Shown here in pieces: positions 50,214-57,080 of a stretch of DNA of 57,080 nucleotides (its first letter is position 1; each line of letters starts with the position of its first letter). The translations under genes and the position numbers were made by a program. Origin of the DNA: Pseudonocardia halophobica (GTDB taxonomy: Bacteria > Actinomycetota > Actinomycetes > Mycobacteriales > Pseudonocardiaceae); the NCBI RefSeq assembly GCF_027922425.1, contig NZ_BSFQ01000046.1, positions 1-57,080 on the forward strand, given 5' to 3'. The notes under the pieces were generated by a model. The model saw nothing but the letters and a program-made list of their open reading frames with translations. It was not told where the DNA came from and did no database searches.

Positions 50214-50855
50214 GTGAGCGCGGGGCTGCGTCCCTACCGGCGGCGCCGGTCCCGGCCGGTCGCGATCACGGTGGGCGCGCTCGCCGTGGCCGCCCTCGTG
50301 ACCTGGACGATCGTGTTCTTCAACGCCTCCGCCGAGTCCGGCCTCGCCGCGTGCAACACCTCCGCCTCGGGCGCCGCCGGCGAGGTGCTCGACTCCGACG
50401 CGCTGGCCTCGGCCGCCCCGACGCCACCGGCGGACATCCGGACGACCGTGCTCAACGCCGGCGGCCAGCGCGGGCAGGCCAACCTCGTGGCCGCCCAGCT
50501 CGGCGACCTCGGCTTCGGGGAGGCCCGGCAGCCGGACAACGACCCGCTCTACCCCGGCGGCGACCTGGAGTGCCACGGCCAGCTGCGGTTCGGGCAGTCC
50601 GGCGAGGGCTCGGCGGCGACGCTGCAGCTGGTTCTCCCCTGCCTCGAGCTGGTCCGCGACGAGCGGGGCGACGACTCGGTCGACGTCGCCGTCGGGACCG
50701 GGTTCACCGACGTCAACCCCAACCGCGCCGTCCGCGACGCCCTGGAGCAGCTCGGCGCCCCCGGTTCCGGCGAGACCGGCGAGGGCCAGCAGGTGGCCGC
50801 GCCCCAGCTCGACCCGCAGGTGCTGGCGGAGGCGCGCGAGGCCGCCCGCTGCTGA
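50214..50855 (+). CDS. cei: Envelope integrity protein Cei (LytR C-terminal-type domain)
   Basis: Counterpart of M. tuberculosis Cei (Rv2700), needed for envelope integrity. The 213-residue product has a basic start (GLRPYRRRRSRP), one membrane anchor (about 18-40, VAITVGALAVAALVTWTIVFF) and an extracytoplasmic LytR_C-like domain: IRTTVLNAGGQRGQANLVAAQLGDLGFGEARQPDND, DLECHGQLRFGQSGEGSAATLQLVLPCLELVRDERGDDSVDVAVGTGF, in family order. Two cysteines (LEC and LPC) probably pair outside. The GTG at 50214 is chosen over earlier in-frame starts to keep a short cytoplasmic end. Confidence 0.9.
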   Translation: MSAGLRPYRRRRSRPVAITVGALAVAALVTWTIVFFNASAESGLAACNTSASGAAGEVLDSDALASAAPTPPADIRTTVLNAGGQRGQANLVAAQLGDLGFGEARQPDNDPLYPGGDLECHGQLRFGQSGEGSAATLQLVLPCLELVRDERGDDSVDVAVGTGFTDVNPNRAVRDALEQLGAPGSGETGEGQQVAAPQLDPQVLAEAREAARC

Positions 50856-50870
50856 CGCCGGCGGACGAGG

Positions 50871-51752
50871 TCAGACGTCCGCGGCGCCCGCCTCCCGCAG
50901 GAGCTCCTCGAACGCCTCGGCGACGCCGGGGGTGGCCGCGAGCGTGACGTCCTCCCCCAGCTCGGTGCCGTCCCCGCGGGCGCGCCCGGGCGCGGGCCGC
51001 ACGCGCACGAGGGCCCCGGCCTCCTGCGCGACGAGCGCCGCGGCCGCCCAGTCCCACCAGTTGATGCCGTGCTCCACGTAGGCGTCGATCCGGCCGGCGG
51101 CGAGGCCGCACAGGTCGAGCGCCGCCGATCCGGTCCGCCGCAGGTCACGGACCCGCGGGAGCACCGCCGCCATCATCGCGGCCTGCCGCGCGCGGCGGCC
51201 CGCGTCGTAGGAGAAGCCGCACGCGACCAGCGACTGGGAGAGCTCGGTCTCGGTGGTGACCCGCAGCGGCACGCCGTCGCGGGTCGCGCCCGCCCCGGCC
51301 GCCGCGCTCCACACCACGCCCGATGCCGGCTCGACGACCGCGCCCGCCAGCGACACCCCGTCCCGCACCGCCGCGACCGACACCGCGTACCAGGGCAGCC
51401 CGTAGAGGTAGTTCACGGTGCCGTCGATGGGGTCCACGACCCAGCGGGCGGCCCCCGCGTCGCCCGCCGCCTCCTCGCCGTACACCGGCTCGCCCGGCCG
51501 CAGCTCCGCGAGCCGCTCCCGGACGAGGCGTTCGAGGGCCCGGTCCGACTCCGTGACGACGTCCGTGGGCGTGCTCTTGGTCCCGACCGCGCCGGTCTCC
51601 CGGGGTGCGGGCAGGGTGCGCAGGTGGGCGGCCGCCTCTTCCGCCACCCGGACCGCGACACGCCGGAGCTCGGCGAGCTCCGCGGCGTCCGGAAGTGTGG
51701 TCGCGTCCGTGCCGGGTACTCCGGCGCCGGCCGGGGCACTGCTCGTGGTCAT
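50871..51752 (-). CDS. suhB: Inositol monophosphatase family protein
   Basis: Mg-dependent phosphatase of inositol phosphate or related sugars, feeding mycothiol and phosphatidylinositol synthesis in actinobacteria. The 293-residue product has the metal site GEEAAG and the signature WVVDPIDGTVNYLYGLPWYAVS (D-P-I-D-G-T), with the second signature WWDWAAAALVAQEAGA near the end. The long upstream open frame is not coding; the ATG at 51752 matches homologues. In M. tuberculosis suhB (Rv2701c) is followed by ppgK and sigA; here sigA follows directly and ppgK is absent. Confidence 0.93.
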   Translation of the reverse strand: MTTSSAPAGAGVPGTDATTLPDAAELAELRRVAVRVAEEAAAHLRTLPAPRETGAVGTKSTPTDVVTESDRALERLVRERLAELRPGEPVYGEEAAGDAGAARWVVDPIDGTVNYLYGLPWYAVSVAAVRDGVSLAGAVVEPASGVVWSAAAGAGATRDGVPLRVTTETELSQSLVACGFSYDAGRRARQAAMMAAVLPRVRDLRRTGSAALDLCGLAAGRIDAYVEHGINWWDWAAAALVAQEAGALVRVRPAPGRARGDGTELGEDVTLAATPGVAEAFEELLREAGAADV

Positions 51753-52076
51753 GTCACCCATCCGACCACAGCCCGCAGGTCGGCGAGGGGTTCGGCCCGG
51801 CCCGCGGGGCGCCGCCCGGCGCAGCGGGACGTCCGTCCGGCCCGTCCGGGCCCTCTCTGAACCGATGCGGGTGCTCTGAGGAGGGCGCGACCGGCGAGCA
51901 CCGGGCGCAGGCGCAGTTACAATGGCGGAGAACTTCACCCCCGGGACGCGCGCCGACCCCACGAGAAACGGCGGCGACCGGCGAGGCGAAGTCACTCGAA
52001 GCCAGCCGGACCGGAGCGCCCGCCGCGTTCTCGGCAGCTCCGGCGGACCGCAAGCGCACGCAGCGAGAGGGCCTAG
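51753..52076. other. suhB-sigA intergenic region
   Basis: 324 bases without a gene. It contains the divergent suhB and sigA promoters and a sigA leader of about 150 nt. The putative sigA -10 is at 51918-51923. No ppgK remnant could be seen in any frame. Confidence 0.5.
51918..51923 (+). promoter_or_regulatory. sigA: Putative -10 element of sigA
   Basis: TACAAT within CAGTTACAATGG, 154 bases before the GTG start. It is the best TANNNT match in a very GC-rich region. The position 17 bases earlier (CGGCGAGC) does not look like a -35 of the housekeeping type, so an alternative sigma such as the ShbA-like factor may read it. Confidence 0.4.
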
Positions 52077-53453
<1,377 letters not shown>

Positions 53454-53468
53454 GTCGAGTCCGACGCG

Positions 53469-53494
53469 CGGCCCCGGGCTCCGGCCCGGGGCCG
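53469..53494 (+). terminator. sigA terminator
   Basis: CGGCCCCGGGC (53469-53479) pairs with GCCCGGGGCCG (53484-53494) around TCCG, followed by TCGTCGTTCTC. It begins 15 bases after the sigA stop. Confidence 0.8.
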
Positions 53495-53640
53495 TCGTCG
53501 TTCTCGGGCGCGCCCGCACGGAGGTACGTCCGCGCCTCCCGGCGCGGCAGCCGTCCCCAGAGTTGACGACGGGCGTTAACGCCGCCGCTGATCCACACGT
53601 GCTCGGAGACGTACTTCTCGATCACGCACAGGAGCAGCGC

Positions 53641-55053
53641 ATGAGCCTCACCACCGACACCCCGGAGCTCGGTCCCCTGGTCACGGGCGTGGTCCTCGCC
53701 CCCGGCGACCCGGGGTACGCCGATGCCGCCGCCGGCTACAACCTCGCGACCGAGCATCGGCCGGACCACGTGGTCCGGGCCGCGGACGCGCAGGACGTCG
53801 TGGCGACCGTGGGGTACGCCCGGGAGACCGGGCGGCGGGTGGCCGTGCAGGCGACCGGGCACGGCGCCGCACCGGCGGGCCCCGGGACGGTGCTGCTGGT
53901 GACCGCGGACCTCGACGCCCTCACCGTCGACCCCGCGGCCCGCACCGCGACGCTCGGCGCCGGGGTGCGCTGGCAGCAGGTCCTCGACGCGGCGGCTCCG
54001 CACGGTCTGGGCGGGCTGTGCGGCTCGTCGCCGGGCGCCGGTGTCGTCGGCTACACCCTCGGCGGCGGCCTCAGCCCGATCGGCCGGACCTTCGGCTGGG
54101 CGGCGGACAACGTGCGGTCGATCGAGGTCGTGACGCCCGACGGCGTGCTGCGCACCGTCGACGCCGACCACGATCCCGACCTGTTCTGGGCCCTGCGCGG
54201 CGGCGGCGCGGCGTTCGGCATCGTCACCGCGATGACCATCGACCTCGTGGAGGTACCGGAGCTCTACGCGGGCGGGATCTTCGTCGACGCCACGACGGCC
54301 GATGTCCCCGGTCTCCTGCGCACCTGGCGGGACTGGGCGGAGGCGCTGCCCGAGACGGCCGGTCCTTCCGTCGCCCGGCTCAACCTGCCGGACCTGCCGA
54401 TGCTGCCGGAGCCGTTGCGCGGCAAGGCCGTGGTGCACATCCGGTTCGCGTTCGTCGGCGACGCCGCCGAGGGCGAGCGGCTGATCGCGCCCCTGCGCGC
54501 CGCGCTGCCCGAGCCCCTGCTCGACACGGTCGGCCCGCTGCCGGTCCCCGCGTTCGCCGCCATCCACGCCGACCCGGTCGACCCGATGCCGTTCGTCGAC
54601 CGCGGCGTCATGCTCGCGGAGCTGCCCGACGCGGCGCTCGACGCGTTCGCCGAGGTCACCTCGCCCGCCGCCGGGCTGCCGTTCGTGCTGAGCGAGATCC
54701 GGCTGCTGGGCGCGGCCTTCGCGCGGCCGCCGGCGGTGCCCAACGCGGTGGCCGGTCGGACCGCACCGTACTTCCTGGACTCCGTCGGGATGCTGGTGCC
54801 GCCGATCGCCGAGCACGTGCCCGGCGCCCTCGCCACGATCGTCGAGCGGCTGCTGCCCTGGTCGACCGGCGGCACGACCACGAACATCGCCGGCGGCGTC
54901 GACCCGGAGGCGGTCGAGCGGCTGCGGGCCGGGTTCGGTCCGGAGACCGTCGCCCGGCTCGACGCGCTGCGGGCCGAGGTCGACCCGGACGGCCTGCTCG
55001 ACCCGGCCGCCCGCTGGACCAGCCCGCCGCTGCTGCCCGCCCAGGGCATCTGA
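53641..55053 (+). CDS. FAD-binding oxidoreductase, berberine-bridge/6-hydroxynicotine oxidase type
   Basis: A 470-residue flavoprotein oxidase (FAD_binding_4 plus BBE). The FAD part has DHVVRAADAQDVVATVGYARETGRRVAVQATGHGAAPAG, where the His of T-G-H-G is placed like the 8-alpha-linked histidine, and GSSPGAGVVGYTLGGGLSPIGRTFGWAADNV; the cysteine of bicovalent family members appears replaced by serine, so attachment is probably by His only. WALRGGGAAFGIVTAM follows. The BBE tail ends VDPDGLLDPAARW. The ATG at 53641 follows AGGAG; the open frame begins 26 codons earlier. The stop overlaps the next start (TGATG). Confidence 0.87.
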   Translation: MSLTTDTPELGPLVTGVVLAPGDPGYADAAAGYNLATEHRPDHVVRAADAQDVVATVGYARETGRRVAVQATGHGAAPAGPGTVLLVTADLDALTVDPAARTATLGAGVRWQQVLDAAAPHGLGGLCGSSPGAGVVGYTLGGGLSPIGRTFGWAADNVRSIEVVTPDGVLRTVDADHDPDLFWALRGGGAAFGIVTAMTIDLVEVPELYAGGIFVDATTADVPGLLRTWRDWAEALPETAGPSVARLNLPDLPMLPEPLRGKAVVHIRFAFVGDAAEGERLIAPLRAALPEPLLDTVGPLPVPAFAAIHADPVDPMPFVDRGVMLAELPDAALDAFAEVTSPAAGLPFVLSEIRLLGAAFARPPAVPNAVAGRTAPYFLDSVGMLVPPIAEHVPGALATIVERLLPWSTGGTTTNIAGGVDPEAVERLRAGFGPETVARLDALRAEVDPDGLLDPAARWTSPPLLPAQGI

Positions 55054-55892
55054 TGGCGGTCGGCCCGCCGGGGGCCGCTCCGAACGCCGAGCAGCGGGCG
55101 CAGTGGGGCGGGGACCTCGGGCTGCTCTGGGCGGCGCGCGCCGCGCAGTTCGAGGCGTCCGCCGCGGGCTACGACGCCCTGCTGCTCGAGGCCGCCGAGC
55201 TCGCGCCGGGCCTGCAGGTGCTCGACGTCGGCTGCGGGACCGGGTCGGTCACCCGCAAGGCGGCCGCCGCGGTGGCGCCCGACGGCACCGCGACCGGTGT
55301 CGACATCTCGGGCCCGATGCTGCAGGTCGCGTGGGACCGCAGCGCCGGGCTGGGTGGCGTCACGTTCCTCGAGGCCGACGCCCAGGTGCACGACTTCGCC
55401 GGCCGGTACGACCGGGTGATCAGCCGCTCGGGCGTGATGTTCTTCGGCGACCCGCCCGCCGCCTTCGCCAACCTGGCGCGGGCGCTGCGGCCGGGTGGCC
55501 GGGTGGCGTTCGTCGTGTGGCGCTCGGTCGCCGAGAACGCCTGGATGCACCAGCTGATGCGCGCGCTGACGGGCCGCATGCCCCCGGAGCCGCCGCCCGG
55601 GCCGGGCGCCTTCGGCCTCGCCGACCCGGAGCGGGCCCGGGCCCTCCTGGAGGGCGCCGGCCTCGCCGAGGTCGGTGTGGAGCCGTGCGCGGCGCCCGTG
55701 GTGCTGGGCCGGGACGTCGAGGAGGCGTTCGGGCTGGTCCGGCAGATCCTGGCGGGAGGACTCGACGGCCTGGGCCCGGCCGACCGGGAACGGGCGATCG
55801 TGGCCCTGCGGGCGGTCCTGGCGGAGGGGGCGGGACCCGACGGCGTCGCGCTCGGCTCGGCGGCCTGGCTGCTGACGGGGCGCGCGCTCTGA
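55053..55892 (+). CDS. Class I SAM-dependent methyltransferase
   Basis: A 279-residue UbiE/COQ5-like methyltransferase. Motif I is QVLDVGCGTGSVTRKAAAAV, post-I is ATGVDISGPMLQVA, then YDRVISRSGVMFFGDPPAAFANLARALRPGGRVAFVVWRS, giving motifs II and III in order. The N-terminal AEQRAQWGGDLGLLWAAR is typical for actinobacterial members that modify small molecules. Its ATG overlaps the last base of the oxidase stop, so the pair is translationally coupled and may act on the same compound. Confidence 0.9.
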   Translation: MAVGPPGAAPNAEQRAQWGGDLGLLWAARAAQFEASAAGYDALLLEAAELAPGLQVLDVGCGTGSVTRKAAAAVAPDGTATGVDISGPMLQVAWDRSAGLGGVTFLEADAQVHDFAGRYDRVISRSGVMFFGDPPAAFANLARALRPGGRVAFVVWRSVAENAWMHQLMRALTGRMPPEPPPGPGAFGLADPERARALLEGAGLAEVGVEPCAAPVVLGRDVEEAFGLVRQILAGGLDGLGPADRERAIVALRAVLAEGAGPDGVALGSAAWLLTGRAL

Positions 55893-56028
55893 GCGGACTC
55901 GAAGCGGCCCGGTCGAGGATACGGCTGCACGTCGTGGTGGGCGCGGAGCAAGGCCCTGAGCAGGGCCCCTGATGAGCACCCCTGCACAACGGCTTCCCGG
56001 CGTCGCCCGACCGCGCTTCACTGACCGG

Positions 56029-57080
56029 GTGCAGACCGTCGTCCGCAGCCCCGTCCTGGTCGGACGGGCGGCCGAGCTGGCCGAGGTGCGCCGGCTCGTC
56101 GCGGCGACGGCGGCGGGCGGCGGCGGGTCGGTCGCCGTCGTCGGCGAGGCCGGGATCGGCAAGACCCGCCTGCTCGACGAGATCGCGTCCGCGGCGGCGA
56201 CCGCCGGGCTCACCGTCCTCACCGGGCGCGCGGTGCCCGGTGGCGGCGTGTTCCGGCCGCTCGCCGAGGCCGTCCTCCCCCGTCTCGACGATCCGGCGGG
56301 CGACGGCGAGGTGGTCCGGCCGTACCGCGCGGCGCTGGAGCGGCTGCGCTCCGGCACCGGGCCCGAGTCCGGTCCCGGTGCCCCCGACCAGGCCGTGGTC
56401 CTCGGTGAGGGGCTGCGCCGGCTGCTGCGGGCGACCGTGCCGGGCGGCTGCGTCCTGCGGCTCGAGGACCTGCACTGGGCGGACCGGGACACCCTCGCGA
56501 CGGTCGCGTCCCTGACCGGTGCGGGCCCCGGACTACTCGTCGCGGTGTCGTGCCGGCCCGGTCCCGCCGCCACACGGCTCGCCACGGCCCCGGGCCTGCG
56601 GGTCCTGCCGCTGCGGCCGCTCGACCCGGCCGGGGTCGCGGCGCTGGTCGCGGCCTGCCGGGACGGCACTCCCCCGGCCGAGGACGAGGTCGCCGCTCTG
56701 CACGCCCGCTCGGAGGGGCTGCCGTTCGTGGTCGAGGAGATGCTGGCGGCACCCGGGCGGGCGGTGCCGCCGACCTTCGCGGCGCTGGTCGAGGGTCGGC
56801 TCGAGGCGCTGGCGCCGGCGGCGCGGCGAGCGGTGGAGGCCGCCGCGGTGCTCGGTCCCGCGCCGGACTGGCAGGTCCTCGGGCCGGTCGCCGGGCTCGG
56901 TGAGGACGAGATCGGCGCGGCCCTGCGCGGCGGGGTCGCCGAGGGCCTGCTGGTTCGCGACGCCGGCGGGCTCGGCTGGTCGCACGCCCTGACCAGGGAG
57001 GCGGTCCTCGCCGCGCTGCTCCCGGCCGAGCGGGCCCGCCTCGCGGCCCGGGCCGCGGAGGCGCTCGCCGCGGCCGGGCA
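56029..57080 (+). CDS. AAA-ATPase / LuxR-family large regulator, N-terminal part (partial)
   Basis: A frame starting GTG 56029 runs to the window edge without a stop (350 codons). It opens SPVLVGRAAELAEVRRLVAA, the usual start of LAL-type regulators, with Walker A GEAGIGKTRLLDEIA, Walker B-like CVLRLEDLHWADRDTLA, and LLVAVSCRPG and GLPFVVEEMLA further on. This is the P-loop NTPase part of MalT-like or LAL regulators, which usually have about 900 residues and a C-terminal LuxR helix-turn-helix; that end is beyond the window. Without it a cyclase-linked AAA protein is also possible. It follows the methyltransferase after 136 bases. Confidence 0.83.
   Translation, partial: MQTVVRSPVLVGRAAELAEVRRLVAATAAGGGGSVAVVGEAGIGKTRLLDEIASAAATAGLTVLTGRAVPGGGVFRPLAEAVLPRLDDPAGDGEVVRPYRAALERLRSGTGPESGPGAPDQAVVLGEGLRRLLRATVPGGCVLRLEDLHWADRDTLATVASLTGAGPGLLVAVSCRPGPAATRLATAPGLRVLPLRPLDPAGVAALVAACRDGTPPAEDEVAALHARSEGLPFVVEEMLAAPGRAVPPTFAALVEGRLEALAPAARRAVEAAAVLGPAPDWQVLGPVAGLGEDEIGAALRGGVAEGLLVRDAGGLGWSHALTREAVLAALLPAERARLAARAAEALAAAG

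Noticed and set aside
51924..52076. Short plus-strand frame starting ATG 51922 before sigA
   Set aside because: It overlaps the sigA leader in another frame, has no ribosome site and no recognisable protein.

Overview
The window looks like chromosomal DNA of a high-GC actinomycete, most likely a Pseudonocardia-type member of the Pseudonocardiaceae. Third codon positions are almost all G or C and GTG starts are common. The gene content fits too: F420-dependent oxidoreductases, a DprE2-like arabinan-precursor reductase, an NDMA-dependent alcohol dehydrogenase and the DUF3817/DUF3710/DUF3093/DUF4193 actinobacterial families. The order from the TrmA-like RNA methyltransferase to sigA matches, as I remember it, Mycobacterium tuberculosis Rv2689c-Rv2703. 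Genus is an inference; no rRNA or tRNA gene was seen.

Layout. Positions 1-179 hold the tail of an IS110-type transposase. 230-5922 is a minus-strand translation block: infC, rpmI, rplT, an rRNA methyltransferase, pheS and pheT. 6284-20014 is mixed: a DUF559 nuclease-like gene flanked by hairpin repeats, DUF3817, a MDMPI-like protein, a PLP enzyme, a class A penicillin-binding protein, TatA, an LLM oxidoreductase, DUF309, an M19 dipeptidase, a NAD kinase, an alcohol dehydrogenase, dprE2, an anchored envelope protein, an orphan MSMEG_0570-like protein, aroE and a cluster of three palindromes. 20015-28680 is accessory in character: two methyltransferases, a Baeyer-Villiger-type monooxygenase, a three-part fusion (maleate isomerase, ACT, GNAT-like), a SigD/ShbA-type sigma factor, FrnE, an LLM oxidoreductase and a tandem-duplicated Ddn-like protein flanked by a second pair of hairpin repeats. 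28679-38323 has a hypothetical protein, ilvD, an L,D-transpeptidase, a DEAD-box helicase, a tyrosine phosphatase, tex and a MaoC-type hydratase. 38385-53453 is the conserved potassium/envelope/sigA neighbourhood. 53641-57080 carries an FAD oxidase coupled to a methyltransferase and the start of an AAA/LuxR-type regulator cut by the window edge.

How genes work together. infC-rpmI-rplT-pheS-pheT makes ribosome and tRNA-charging components from one transcript. The KimA-like permease, the RNA methyltransferase and the divergent ceoB-ceoC pair form a likely potassium uptake and gating unit. dut and the DUF3710 gene are translationally coupled by a GTGA overlap, as are the OB-fold and DUF3159 genes.

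Most notable observations: (1) two unrelated single genes (DUF559 nuclease and double Ddn) are each bracketed by a pair of direct hairpin repeats, one upstream and one at or just after the stop codon, and one pair shows a compensatory base change; (2) several perfect or near-perfect intergenic palindromes, one overlapping the last codons of a gene; (3) a DUF3710 protein with a repetitive disordered tail of about 900 residues; (4) a maleate isomerase-ACT-GNAT fusion; (5) infC apparently starting at a rare ATC codon; (6) about nine copies of a GGTGTG motif in 335 bp of otherwise empty DNA.
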